Source: Benincasa hispida (Eukaryota > Streptophyta > Magnoliopsida > Cucurbitales > Cucurbitaceae). From it: a stretch of DNA of 64,000 nucleotides. Shown here in pieces: positions 46,839-59,513 of this stretch (its first letter is position 1; the number at the start of each line of letters is the position of its first letter). The notes beneath the pieces are model-generated. The model was not told the origin of the DNA, ran no database searches, and saw only the letters and a program-made list of their open reading frames with translations. The DNA lies in NCBI RefSeq assembly GCF_009727055.1, contig NC_052355.1, positions 6,018,183-6,082,182 of the forward strand, written 5' to 3'. A program made the position numbers and the translations under genes.

Positions 46839-46985
46839 TAGTAGTCCTTGTGTTCGATACCAGGAAAACTAAGAAGGGTTATACTTGGGTCTTGTAAGGA
46901 AAACTTGCATGATCACCGCATAACACATATCACTACAAACTCACACCATAACACATCACAAATTCCTCCCATCACCCACCTTAGG
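46839..46985 (+). mobile_element. Athila LTR tail fragment, inverted relative to its neighbour
   Basis: The text 'ttagtagtccttgtgttcga' and 'aaaacttgcatgatcaccgcataacac' matches the plus-oriented LTR end at 28629-28740. Two LTR pieces therefore meet tail to tail near 46838. Confidence 0.65.
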
Positions 46986-48176
46986 TTATGCATTGGTTAT
47001 GCATCATCTCTTTATTATAAGTGTTATGATTTAGAGAAGCATGATTTAAATTACATAAGAGCATGCTCATGCATTGTATAATGCAAGAGTTATATTTATG
47101 CATGCATAAAGCATATACATGCATCATCTTTATATTATATGTGTTATAGTATAATGGTGTATGGAGCATGTGTGCTTGGTTCGTTGTTAGTATATAAAAG
47201 TTATGTATAGTAATGAACGGACATTGCATCAATCATGACACATAGGTTAAATTTATAATTATTATAAATACCTAGTTATGTGGAAATGTGGTTTTAGTTG
47301 TTTCTTTTATAAAGGAAAGGTGAATTAGATAGATTTGATGCATGCATGCAAGCTTGAGGACATTCCATTAAAGAGTTTAATGTGACTACTTGAACTTGTT
47401 TAATTTCAAAGACAAGAGTTATTTTTTAGCAGATTAAACTGAATTAGATTAAAATCAGTAGTCGGATGGTCTAAGTTAATGAACCCCTAGGTAGAACATT
47501 CAGTGGGAGGTACTTGAGGCATTTGATGCTTCATTTAAGCCTCTCACGTTTCTCCCTTTATTGTCCACGCCGTGAGATGTATCCTCGGCCTTGTGGCACC
47601 CCGGTAGTGTCTCCCTAAAGGATGGTGTTTGGGTAGGTCAATATCAAGGTGGATAGAGAGAATGTTCATAGTAAGTGGGAGCGGGATGTGCGACAACATA
47701 TCCCACGGTTTCTCTCATTAGGTTGGATAATGTTTCTGTGCATCGCCTCGAGGCACTCTGGGAGTGTCCCCTTATAGGATGGTAGTTATGCACATTTCTT
47801 TATTTGCTCTCTTGTATAGGATAAGGTTTCTTAGTCTCTATCCTAATATGCTTTTTCCCTACGGTAGGCGCATTAGAGCTAAACTCTGGGGTCGAAAACG
47901 AGGGGTTACACTTACGCGGAATTGTTAAGGGTTAATAGTTCTAGACCAAACAAATGGTGGCTGTTAGGTGCAGTTCCAAGAGTTGGCTATGCCTAATGGT
48001 TGAGAGTGTCACATCCCAGTGAAGGGGCCTCTGATCACCCCATCGGTGATGTTTGTCCTGCCTCGCTGTTGAATCATTGCAAAATAGAAGTTTCATAACT
48101 TAGGGTACTAGGAAACTATTTTGCTAAAACTAATTGGTGTTAAAATGTGGTTTAACAAAGACTTTTAAAAGTTAGT
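46986..48176 (+). other. Ty1/copia untranslated leader
   Basis: A long non-coding leader: AT-rich with repeated 'atgcatgcat' and 'gagttatattt' motifs to about 47300, then a GC-richer part with two related blocks of the type 'gtgtccccttataggatgg' (about 47606-47631 and 47765-47790). A shorter version of that block is found at 52540-52560. Copia gag follows at 48177. Confidence 0.6.
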
Positions 48177-48483
48177 TTGTTTTTCAGCAATGGTTTTAAA
48201 ATAGTTATAGCCACAATTGCTTTGCTTAGTGTTGATAAGTTAACTAGCGACAATTACGCTAGTTGGAAACATATGATCACGACTATACTAATCATCAAGG
48301 ATCTCATGTTCATCCTTACGGAGGAGCGTCCTCCTATTCCACCTCCTAACGTTGCTCGAAATGTTCGGGAGGCATATGAGCATTGGACACGGGCGAACGA
48401 GAAGGCCCGAGTCTATATCTTGGCCAGTCTCAACGACTTGTTGGCCAAGAATCATGACCCCATGGTCTCAGCACGTTAAATCA
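48177..48483 (+). pseudogene. Ty1/copia gag N-terminal part
   Basis: The frame reads VDKLTSDNYASWKHMITTIL, then FILTEERPPIPPPNVARNVR and ARVYILASLNDLLAKNHDPM, the N-terminal domain of copia gag. The expected next residues, as in AREIM, end in an early stop at 48478-48480, and an LTR begins at 48484. Confidence 0.85.
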
Positions 48484-49806
48484 TTGTTGGATTGACACCA
48501 ACATGCAGCAGAAGAGTTCAGGATCCATAAGCACTCTAATTCATTAATTTTGGCTAAAAAGAACATGCTAAAACAGAGTATAATGGGTTTCAAGAACATA
48601 CCTTGGCCGAACTATTGAAATCTCTATTTCCAGCTGCAAAATCCTCCAAATACTTGTGTAGACCACCACAAGTTCTTTTTTACTATCCTCTTGGTGCTCT
48701 AAATTCAGTTGTGGGACTCAAAATAAGCTGGAATCGAAGAAAATATGGAGAAAGCTCACTGAACCAACCCATTGAAGAACACCTTCGTTATCCAAATTTT
48801 TCAGCATAAATTCAATCGGTTCATCCTCCATATCTTCACTCCAATCTCTTCAATATATTGCAGACTATCATGCAAAGAGATGTTCTGCATGGGATGCAAT
48901 TCATGCTTGGAGTAAATCAAGGAAGAGGTGGTGGGTTCCTAATGAGCAAGTTGAAGATGAATTTGAAAAACCCATTTTTCAAGTTTGTGTAATTTTTCAA
49001 TTTTCATAAATTCAAAATTGATTTTAAAATCATATTTTATTTCTAAAATCAAAATCTATTAATTTTACAAATTAATTTTCTAATAAAATTAATAAATAAT
49101 TATTTAAACAATTTAAAATAATTTAATTAATTAATATCCAAATATTAAATTAATTTTTTTACACAAATTCATCTTCATATATTTAAATGATATTTAAATA
49201 TATTTTCTCCAATTCTGTTTGATTCTAATTTGAACGTTTCAATTAACTTATCCCGCACTCTAGAGCTAATCCATTTCTGAGCTAGTAGGGGGACCTCATG
49301 GATCTATAGATCATGGGCTCCAACGATCCGAGATTAATCGGCTAAACTCATTAGACCGATCTAACCCCCATTCGTTAACTAATGTGTCACTCCACTAAAG
49401 CCCATAGTTGAACTCCCCTCACTGTAGAAATATTATATCCACTCGATATAACCATGATTAGTAAGTTAACCCTTCACAGGTTATTTGTAATAACTGCTGG
49501 GTCAAATCTTTGTTTTACCCCAAAAATTTCCTTTTGTTCCTTAAGTCCCCACTGATCCCCTAATGAACAATTTTTATGATCCAATTATTAAACCGAGTCC
49601 CTTTCATGCCAAATGAGAGGGTGGGATCCTTTGTTCAAGCCTCAGAATCAACACTTAAGGGAACAACCTCTCTACTATCCCTAAAGCGGGTAGAAGTGAA
49701 TTCCCTCTTGCACCCTATGTCCCCAGCTATTTATCCGGTCTTACCCCTGAAATGGAAATCTTACTGAGCCTGCGCTGTTGAGCCAACCCTCACCTATGAA
49801 AATCTA
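48484..49806 (-). mobile_element. Partial copia LTR
   Basis: The left border TGTTGGATTGACACC is an LTR end read in reverse. Its body matches 35870-36780. It breaks off near 49806 before reaching an LTR start, so it is truncated. It carries no gene. Confidence 0.75.
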
Positions 49807-49994
49807 ATGTGACCATTTATATGGTGCAGCCTGAGGGATTCATTGCCCAAGGTCCAGAGCAAAAAGTTTGCAAACTGAATCGGTCCATTTATGGGCTAAA
49901 ACAAGTGTCTCGATCTTGGAATATTCGGTTTGATACTACAATCAAATCACACGGCCTTGACCAAAACGTTGACGAGCCTTGTGTCTACAAGAAG
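49807..49994 (+). pseudogene. Ty1/copia RT fragment
   Basis: The frame reads TIYMVQPEGFIAQGPEQKVC, KLNRSIYGLKQVSRSWNIRF and DQNVDEPCVYKK, the middle of copia RT. It is cut by an LTR starting at 49995. It matches 53581-53760 in the next copia remnant. Confidence 0.88.
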
Positions 49995-52533
49995 TGTTGG
50001 GGTTGATGCCCTAAAGTCTCTTGTCTTATAGATTATAAACAGTTTGTACAAACGCTTGTGTTGTATAATATATGATATTTTACTTCACATCTTGATTTTG
50101 CTCAGTTGTTTGTTTTATTTGCTTTACCACAAACTAATAAACATTAAATCCCTGTTTCTCTGGATGTAACTTAAGCATGTATGTGGTGACATACAAGTAG
50201 GTCATATATTAAGTGATAACGAAAATGGTCTGTAGTATATGGATATAGGAGGGAAACCTTATCCTGGTAATGTTACGGATGCAGTCTGCTTTGTGGAATG
50301 GTTACAAGTGTTGTGACTTTTCACAGATGGTCTGATCTTGATCATTCGTGTAGGGGAAATGCGAGCAGGGGCATCCTATACAAAGAGTTTGTATAAGACT
50401 TGACCACAAAGTGTTAACGTCTCGTTATATAACACCGTTCATGACAGGGACTTCATTTCACTAGGATGACCATAGGTAACATGACCTCAATCCCGAGTGA
50501 GTTGGGAACTTCTGCCATTGAGGGCGGTCCTTTGATTTGTATGGGTGTGAGTGGTCAGGTCGCCGAATCAAACCTATCATTTTGGGGATTCGTCTGATTT
50601 GGGAGCTGAGAACTCAGCTACACAAGATGAAATTCACTCATTCCTCGAGGCAGGGGTAAGTAGATAGATAGCTCCCTTAAGGGCTGATTCCGGGGCTTGC
50701 ACGATGTGGCGACACACACTTTCTCTTGGCCTGAGAGGTATTCACACATAGTTGGACTATGTTGTATTGTTCATTAGAGGAATCAGTGGTACTTAAGAAG
50801 TGAGATGTAACTACAGGGCAAAACGGTAATTTGGCCCTACTGTACTTACGAGCATCTGTGAAGGGTCATCGTGCTCATGATTGGTTATATCTAATGGACA
50901 TATAAATATATCTGTGGTAAGAAGAGTTCAACTGTTGGTCTTTAGTGGAATGTCTGATAGTTAACGGATGATGGGTCTCATGGCTAAAGAGTTTAGTCAG
51001 CTATTCACGGACCATTGGATCTTCGAGCCACAAGTCCATTAGGTCCCCTGGGTAGCTTGGATAAAGTCGAGAACCAGTGTTTGGGTTAGTTTAAAATGTT
51101 CAAATTAACAAGAGGGAGTTTGATTATATATGATATAATTGAACTGGTTTATTATATATGATATAATTGACTAAATGTATGAGATACATTATTTTGGAGG
51201 AAATTAGATATAAATATGATTTATATCAAATGGAGAAAAAAATTACTATAGTAGATATGTGATATCAAACTATAGGTTAAAATATAATATGGTTATATTT
51301 ATTTATTAATTAAATTGGTTAGTTATATGATAATTGGCCGAAAACCTCTCCTCGGTCTTACATTAGTGAGAGAAGTCGTATTCGGTTATTGTAACCGAAT
51401 AAAATGAAAATTTATTTTCATTTTGCAAAGAGTTCGAAAGATTTGCAATTGGTGTTAAAAAGTAATGGTCGCCTAGCTGAGAGTCTATACGATAGAGTCT
51501 CATCGTCTAAACGATTGCACACCTGTGTCTAAACGATCGCACGCCTTTCTCTAAACGATCGCTTGGCTTTCCTAAACGATCGTCTAGCATGTTGCATTTT
51601 TCTAAACGATCGTTTACTTCTTACTAGACAATCGCTAAGTAAAACCTACACGATCGTGTAGCTTTGTCTAAATGATAAGCACTCCACTATACGATAGCTT
51701 TCTCTCCCACTTGCTTATCATCTACACGATCAGTTTTTCCTCCGACCTCTACCAAATTCACTAAAGACCACACTTTGGTTTCTCACTCTGAGAATACCAA
51801 GGGCTCCAAGTGGTGGTGTCGTCCCCGCTTCTGCTTGCTCGTGCCTGTTCGTGTTGCTACTGTTTGTGTAGACAATCATGCTGTCGTAGCCGACTACTTT
51901 GCTGGGCGATACAGTTCGTAGAGGTTCTTTCGTTGCGTTGAGTTTGAGATTGAAGAGAGTCTTCAACTAGTATGTGAACTCACTCCCTTGTAGTTTATTT
52001 CTCAAAGCATCCGTTAATTAGTGTTAATTTGCATAGCTACTAAACGATCGTGTATCCCTTCCTAAACGATTAAGCATCGTCTATACGATAAACATCATCC
52101 TTCTCCCACTTGCTTGGTCGTGGTATACGATCACTTCCTCCTTCCCTCAGCCAAATCCAACAGAGCCCTATGTGGTGGTATACGATCACATTGAGAATAC
52201 CGAGGGTTCTATGTGGTGGTGTTCTCCTCATTGCTGTGTTTATGTGGAGGCCGTTTATGGGTAGACGACGGTGATTTGGTGAACGATTGGAGTGGACTTT
52301 CCCAGCGAAAGCGAGAGGAGCATTCCGTGGAGAGAACGAGATTTTGTGTGAAGAAGTGTTCTTCAACTAATAGGTATTTCTTGTTCTCTTATTGTTGAAT
52401 TGATAAAAACATGCCGGTAATTAGTTGTTAAATGCATATCTGTTCTGTTAGATTGTAAATGTGGTAATTCTGTCACAATGAGTTTGGAACGATCAGTTTC
52501 CACTTAGAGGTACTCTTGTATAAGAGTTTCTTT
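49995..52533 (+). mobile_element. Chimeric Ty1/copia LTR
   Basis: It starts TGTTGGGGTTGATGCCC. The body matches 37254-38648. Near 52037, after 'ttaattagtgttaatttgcata', which belongs close to an LTR end, the text returns to 'ctactaaacgatcgtgtatc' and repeats the terminal third, with a second 'gagaatacc.agggttc' block. It therefore looks like two LTR copies fused, 2.5 kb in total. The end near 52533 lacks a primer site. Confidence 0.7.
51480..51735 (+). repeat. Palindromic ACGATCGT motif array in copia LTR
   Basis: About ten spaced units such as CTAAACGATCGC, CTAAACGATCGTCTAG and the perfect 16-bp palindrome CTACACGATCGTGTAG (about 51648-51663). See 38000-38235. Confidence 0.8.
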
Positions 52534-54700
52534 AGAGGCATTGTGGGTGTCCCCTTACGGGTGGCATTCGGGTATGTCAAAATGGTGTATCAGAAAGGAG
52601 AAATCGAACCCTGGTTGACATCGTTTGGTCTATGATGAGTTATGCTTCTTTACCTGACTCATTTTGGGGTTATGTAGTAGAGACTGCAGCATACATCCTG
52701 AACTGCGTTCCTTCTAAAAGTGTTGCCAGAACACCTTTAGAGTTATGGATTGGTCGTAAAGCTAGTTTACATCATTTCAGAATCTAGGCTTGCCCAGCAA
52801 ATGTGCTTGAGGCTAATCCTAAGAAGTTGGAACCATGTTCAAGATTGTGCCTATTTGTAGACTACCCCAAAGGAAGGAGAGGTGGTTACTTCTTTGATCC
52901 TAAATAAAACAAAGTATTTGTATCGAAAAATGCTATTTTTCTTGAAGAAGACCATATGAGGGAGGACAAGCTTAGAAGTAAGATTGTGTTTAATGAGATT
53001 TCCAAAGAAACTACTGAATCTTCAACAAGAGTTGTTGAAGAACTTAGTACCTGAACAAGAGTTATTGAAGTAGGTTCATCTAGTAAGGCAAATCCACCTC
53101 AAGTGTTGAGGGAACCTCGATGTAGTGGGAGGGTTGTGGACCCATCTATTCGCTATATGGGTTTAACTGAAATCCTGACTATGGTAGCCCATGGTGAAGT
53201 TGAGGATCCATTGTCTTATAAGAAGGCAATGGAGGATATTGACAAAGATGAATGGATCAAAGCGTTGGATCTCGAAATGGAGTCTATGTACTTCAATTCC
53301 ATATGGGATCTTGTAGATCAACTTGTGAGGTTAAACCTATAGGTTGTAAATGGATCTATAAGAGGAAACGAGGTACTGATGGGAAGGTGCAAACCTTCAA
53401 GGCTAAACTTGTGGCAAAGGGTTATATCCAGGTTGAGAGAGTTAACTATGAGGAGACTTTCTCTTCTATTGCCATGCTTAAGTCTATTAGGATCCTCTTA
53501 TCCATTGCCTCATATTATGACTAAGAGATTTGGAAAATGGATATCAAGACTGCTTTTCTGAAAGGCAATCTTGAGGAGACCATTTACATGGTGAACCCGA
53601 GGGATTCATAACCCAAGGTCAAGAGCAAAAGGTTTGCAAGCTTAATCGGTCCATTTATGGACTGAAATAAGCTTCTCAATCTTGGAACATAAGATTTGAT
53701 ATTGTTATCAAATCTTATGTCTTTGAGCAAAACGTTGATGATCCTTGTGTATACAAGAAGATTATCAACAGTTCATTAGTTTTTTTTGTGTTATATATAG
53801 ATGATATCCTACTCATTGGGAATGATGTAGGTTTACTGATTGTAGTTAAGAGCTGGCTTGCTACCCAATTCCAAATGAAATATTTGGGAGAGGCTCAATT
53901 TTTTCTGGGTATCAAGATATTTAGAGATCGAAAGAAAAAAAATGCTAGCTCTGTCTCAGGCATTGTATATTGACAAGATGCTTGTATATATTCGATGCAG
54001 AACTCCAAGAGGGGCTTATTGTCTTTCAGGCACGGAGTTACATTATCTAAGGAACAGTGTCGTAAGACACCTTAAGAAGTTGAGAAGATGAAACGGATCC
54101 CCTATGCATCTGCTATGGGTAGCTTGATGTATGCTATGTTATGTTCTAGACCTGACATCTGCTATACAGTGGGGATATTCAATAAATACAATTTAATCGA
54201 GGATTAGATTACTGGACAGCCATTAAAAACATCCTCAAGTTTATTCAGAGAACGAGGGACTACATGCTCGTGTATGGTTCTAAGGATTTGATCCTTATGG
54301 GATACACAGACTCTAATTTTCAGACTGATAAGGATTCTAGGAAATCCACATCAGGATCAGTGTTTACTTTTAACGGAGGAGCAGTAATATGGCAAAGCAC
54401 CAAGCAAGGGTGCATCATTGACTCTACCATGGAGGTTAAGTATGTAATGGCTTGTAAAGCTGCTAAGAAAGCCATTTGGCTCAAGAAATTGTTGACTGAT
54501 CTGGAAGTGTTCTAGACATCTTAAAGCCCATTACACTTTATTGTAATAATAGTGGTGTTGTGGCTAATTCCTGAGATCTTTGGAGTTACAAGCGCGACAA
54601 GCATATAGAGCGAAAGTATCATCTCATCTGTGAGATTAGGCATCGAAGGAACGTGATTGTAACGCAGATAGCTTCGTATCAGTCAGGCAACTTTCCCAAT
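52534..54700 (+). pseudogene. Ty1/copia integrase end, RT and RNase H
   Basis: After a scrap of leader (52534-52580): integrase C-terminus MSYASLPDSFWGYVVETAAY and VARTPLELWIGRKASLHHFR; linker; RT with DKDEWIKALDLEMESMYFN, GCKWIYKRKRGTDGKVQTFK and the catalytic LYIDDILLIGND (53788); RNase H with GYTDSNFQTDKDSRKSTSGS (54309), then TMEVKYVMA, where the usual acidic residue is K. It is broken by stops (52785, 53053, 53341, 53522) and several frameshifts. It ends near 54700 against chromovirus gag. Confidence 0.9.
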
Positions 54701-54860
54701 GACATCTACCAGAGGTTGAACAGACCGGCTTATCCTCTCTGACAAATGCAACTTAAGGGCCCTGCTACCGCACTGACATGGAGCATTACTCATCTTTGAC
54801 TCTTTTGCTGAGGCTCAGGGTCCCTCGGCTCAACCTTCCTTTTCTGTCTCGCAGAGGTCC
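54701..54860 (-). pseudogene. Chromovirus gag, distal fragment
   Basis: Read on the minus strand from 54860: ARQKRKVEPRDPEPQQKSQR, continuing the frame that ends LFRIG at 57005 across the solo LTR. This part would precede the zinc knuckle. The left border with copia is approximate. Confidence 0.6.
54856..54860 (+). repeat. Target site duplication GGTCC (left)
   Basis: GGTCC at 54856-54860 is repeated exactly at 57005-57009, flanking the solo LTR. Confidence 0.92.
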
Positions 54861-57004
54861 TGTAACACCCCACATATTTTTGTAGTAATAATGTAATTTC
54901 AGTAACTTTATTATTTGGAATTTCAGTAATTGTTATTAGTTGAAGGGCATTTTTGGAATTTTGGACTTCAAGTGTAAGTGTGGGAATTTAATTGTTGGCG
55001 TGAAATTATTCAAATTGGAAATTAATGGCAGGAATTAATTTTCTTTTCAAATGGAAAGGAATTTAATAGTATAAAATGGAAAGGAATTAAATATAATTAT
55101 ATTTATTTCCTTTTTTGTTTTTATTATCTTATTATTATTTATTTTTTTATAAAAAGTCAACACCCACCCCCCTTTTCTCCTCACGTTCGTGAGCCCATCC
55201 GACGACACCAAAAAGTCATCGCGTCAATTTCTTTTTCATGACCTCTGTCCACACTGCTCCATGCGTCGGTCGCTTTTTGCCATCACTGGATCTATCGATT
55301 TGGGTAAGTTTTCTCATTTAGGTTCGTTTCGGTTGATTCTTGAATACTCATTTACTTTTGCATCAATTTGTTGATACCCATGTGTTTTCAACTTAGATTC
55401 AAATTTGTTGAAGGTATTGAGGGTGTTGTTTTCAGTGAAGTTGGAGTTTGTTTTGGCGAGTTTTGCTAAGTTTTATGCTTTGATTACCCTCTGTGGATTA
55501 TTTGGTTGTTGAGAAATTTTGGTTAAAGTCATTTGGAAGTGATTTTTTTTAGACGAAGCTACATATGGATAATTATTTGAGACATTGGTAGTGAAGTATG
55601 TATGATTCAAGCTTTAATCATGTAAGCCTAATCCAAATTATGATTAGGGGTTGATTCAAGAATTTCATTCAAGATGAAGAAGAGTTTTGGTTTGCTAATT
55701 ATTTGGGCTTAAAATTGGAGGCTTGGAAGGTGAATTCGAACTAGACCACACCTTAGGTAAGGTTATCTGAAAATATTTTGTAATATTTGGGTGTTTGAAA
55801 TTTGGGCTTAACTATTAATTTTAAAGCTTGGCTTATGTTTAGGCTTGATTAAGGATTCAAGAATTTCCCAAAGATTCAATTGCTTTTAGTTCGACCTAAT
55901 ATCAAGGTAAGTAATCTTATTACTGGAACTGCCCACGGTTAGGCATTAGATGTATCTAGCATGATAAATGTTATGTTATGGAAGAATGTTAGCATGATAG
56001 ATTGATAGTATATTATGATCAAAGTATGTTCTGGTACGAGATCTGAATTATTTATTTATGCACATAGACACTTGAATACTAGTATGAGATGGTATGTGCT
56101 TCCATATGGTTGTATTTGATCTGATGATGTTGAGATACTCATGTATGTTGTAGAACCATGATGTTGAGGTATATGTGTATGTTGTAGAGCCATTATGTTG
56201 AGGTTTATATGTATGTCATAGATTTGTACAGTGATGATTATGATGTTGAGACTGTGCAAATGTTCTTACTGATTAGTTAGATGCCCATTAGATTTTGTGT
56301 TTCCTTCGGGATTCACCAGTTTGTGTTTCATTCGGGATTCACCAGTTTATGTTTTCTTCGGATTCCACCAGTTTGTGTTTCCTTCAGGATTCACCAGTTT
56401 GTGTTTCTTCGGGATTCACCAGTTTGTGTCTCCTTCGGGATTCACCAGAGGTAGTGGGCATACTTAACTATATTAGGATAGGACTCAGTCTTCTTCTTGT
56501 TTCATATGCATACGTGTCCATGAGGACTAGAGCAGTTTATATGTTTCACCAGAGGTGTGTATCTAGAGGACATAGATGCTCAAGCCTGACCCAGTAGTGG
56601 AGTTACTTACTGAGTATTTTATACTCATTCCTTATCATGTTGTTGTTTCAGGTAAGGGTAGAGATGCACTGGCGATGGACAAGCGGAATTCGGGATCGAG
56701 CCACTGGGACTAGTTTTTACGCTTCCGCATCATGAAATTTATAGTTCTTTTCATGTTTCTCTTAACTTTTAGTTTTGATGTTTACAACTTACCTTTAAGA
56801 ATCGTTTTCTCAGACTTATTTACTATATTTTATGATTTCTGGGTACCCTGCTATTGTTTTAATATTTGAATTTAATGAAAGTCTTTTGAACTTACCGTAT
56901 TTAATTAGCATTTATTTTGCCATAACAGAGTGTCGTTTTGAGTTCTATGCATGCATGTATTTAGTAATGGCCTAACTTAAGTCCTACGGGGTCGGGTCGT
57001 TACA
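54861..57004 (+). mobile_element. Solo chromovirus-type LTR with perfect target duplication
   Basis: 2144 bp from TGTAACACCCC to GGGTCGGGTCGTTACA, flanked by GGTCC on both sides. The sequence is related to the LTRs at 21581-25144 and 58046-59851 but is in the opposite orientation and clearly diverged in its first half. It contains a 6-unit minisatellite (56294-56448). It interrupts a gag gene of a related element. Confidence 0.95.
56294..56448 (+). repeat. 26-bp minisatellite in chromovirus LTR (6 units)
   Basis: Six units with the core TTCGGGATTCACCAG, about 26 bp each. It is homologous, in reverse, to the 28-bp arrays of the other LTRs. Confidence 0.88.
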
Positions 57005-58031
57005 GGTCCCAATTCTGAATAACTTCTTATACTCTTCTCCCTCTTAGGAATCAACATCAATCCTTACGATGGCCCGCAATGCCACGACAAACGTCTTGAG
57101 GTCGTAGGCATACAACATACCTTGCAACCCACTCTTCATACCTTGAACGAACCTCTTTGTCCTTGCTACCTTAGTGGCTATCAGCTCAGAGGCAAAGTGG
57201 GACAACTTATCAAATTTTTGCTCATATTCTTCCACTAACATAACCCCTTACTTCATATTCAAGAACTCAGCTTGCTTATGGTATTGAGTGTTGGCCAAGA
57301 AATACTTCTCATAGAAACACTCCTAAACTGCTCCAACATTGCAAATCCCTAATGGTGTCAATCATCTTCTCCGCTGAACATCGCCAAATCTCTGCGTTGT
57401 TGGTTAACATAAAAACTACACAACAGAGGTTGTGATCCTCCAGAAACCTCATGTAGTGAAAGATTGTCTAGATCGAGGACAACCACATCTCTGCCTTCAT
57501 AGGATCCCTCAACGATCCATCAAAGGAGCGGGAGTCAAACTTTCTAAACTCCCTCAAGTGTTTAGCCTCAAGGGACAGATCCTACATGTTTTGATTAGGT
57601 CTTGTAATCTTTCCATCAGGGATGGTGCCACAGTTTCTACAATTCTTGCTTCCATCGCTTTCTCATCAACTTGAGTCGTGGGTAGGTTCGAAGCTGTTAA
57701 GACATTCTGATTTCCATCAACTTCCTCTTCCGGCCCCCAGCGGGGGAGGGTCTTAGATTGTGGGTGCTGCATTTGGGGTTCCCGAACCCCTTCTTGAACT
57801 GTCTTCCTTGCTTTGAGCTTAAGGGCCATGTCCTGTCATGAGCTCACAGATCAGCTCTTGCTCGATTATTCTTCAATGAAACATATCTACTAAGGCACTA
57901 AATCAACTAGTCTCATACACATATATAAATAAAACTCTTATTAGTAAGGCGTATGTTGCAATGACGAGGAATGGGCCAAAGGGACTATCTAATCTTACGT
58001 TGTAAGTCAGTTTTCAAAACCCAAAACGTAG
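57005..58031 (-). pseudogene. Chromovirus gag
   Basis: Read leftward from 57829: MALKLKARKTVQEGVREPQM and IVETVAPSLMERLQDLI (57554-57829), then capsid segments in broken frames, then EEYEQKFDKLSHFASELIAT and RFVQGMKSGLQGMLYAYD (57044-57241). It continues left of the solo LTR at 54860. It has many stops. The 5' LTR lies at 58046. Confidence 0.82.
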
Positions 58032-58043
58032 GCTCTAATACCA
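58032..58043 (-). other. Degenerate initiator tRNA-Met primer site
   Basis: On the minus strand TGGTATTAGAGC, one C-to-T change from the canonical TGGTATCAGAGC, two bases from the LTR end. Confidence 0.75.
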
Positions 58044-58608
58044 ACTGTAACGAACGGACTCCCTAGGACTCAAGCTAGGCCGTTACTATACACATGCATG
58101 CAGGAAATTTAAAACGACACTTTTTCATAGTGAAATAAATGCCAATAAATAAAGTCAATTAAGAGATTTCATTAAAACTAGATAACAAAAATCCAAGTGA
58201 CAGGGTATCCCTAAATCATAAACAGGAAAAAGATTAATCTAGAAAACATTAAAAGTCTGAAAAAGAAAACAAATACCAAACAATAAGTTCCAAACATAAG
58301 GAGTAAGAGTTTAAGACATGAAAAGAAATCTTGGAACAGGAAGTGTAAGACTAATCCCAGTAGCTTGGTCACTGATTCCGCTGGTCATTCGCTGACGCGT
58401 CTCTACCTTTACTTGAAACATAAACATGAGAAAGGGTGAGTATTAAAATACTCAATAAGTAACTTCACTACTGGAGTCAGGCTAGGCATCCATGTCCTCT
58501 AGATGTTGACCTCTTGTGGGACGTACATATGGCCTTAACTTTCATGGAACACATATAAATGAATATCTGAACTCATCCTACCTTAGTTAAGAGTACCCAT
58601 TACTTCTA

Positions 58609-58720
58609 GTGAATCTTGAAGGAGACACAACCTTTAATGAATCCCGCAGGAGACACAACCTTTGGTGAATCCCGAAGGATACACAACCTCTAATGGATCT
58701 TGAAGGAGACATAACCTTTG
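58609..58720 (-). repeat. 28-bp minisatellite in chromovirus LTR (4 units)
   Basis: Four 28-bp units in register, homologous to the arrays at 17800 and 23974. Confidence 0.88.
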
Positions 58721-59513
58721 GTGGGTATCTAACTAACGGTACATACAACAATCTCATAAATATATCATACATCATAACATAGTCTCACAACATGTACATA
58801 CATCACCTCATACTCATAAATCCATCAGGAGTTCATATATAATACACACTGAAGTTCACGCAAACAATCACACATCATTCACATATAATAAGAGTAACTA
58901 TTTCCTCATACATATCTATACAAACAATCTCAGAATCTCAAAACAGCTTAAATTTTGTTGTCTGGCACATAGGCAGTTCTAGAATTAAGATTACATACCT
59001 TGATTCGAAATTCCAAGACTACCTCACGCAATCAAACACTAGCAGCACTCATCTTAACGTTCCTATCACATAAACACAACCTTCAGTTCCAACAAAAATA
59101 AATAAATTTTATATCCTTAGACTCAGCTCCAGAATACCCAGTTTATTGCAATCTTCGATGAAACCCAAAAATTTAAATGCCCAAACGTTACTCAAACTTT
59201 GCCGGAAACACTAACAAAATCGACCCGCTAAATAGCAAATAAATTTCACACCAACTTCAATCTACAGTCAAAATTTTTTGGGTAAGCAAGATTTAGTCCA
59301 AAATTTTTTAAGTGGGCATTCAACAAAAACCCAAACTTTCACCACTTACCAAGATCTTACTCTGAGGCCAAGATCCAACAAGAATAGTGAAGAAGGAAAG
59401 AAAATCAGTGCGGTAGATCAGTGGCAATGGATGAGTAGTGCGTTTAGATCTAGCAGACGGCTCGACGATTTTTGGAGGCGAGCGGCAGCACTATCTACGG
59501 TGAGGCACTGGCT

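Noticed and set aside
56295..56597. 100-aa frame with repeated 'SPVCVS' units that looks like a repeat protein
   Set aside because: It is the translation of the LTR minisatellite whose 26-bp unit happens to stay open.
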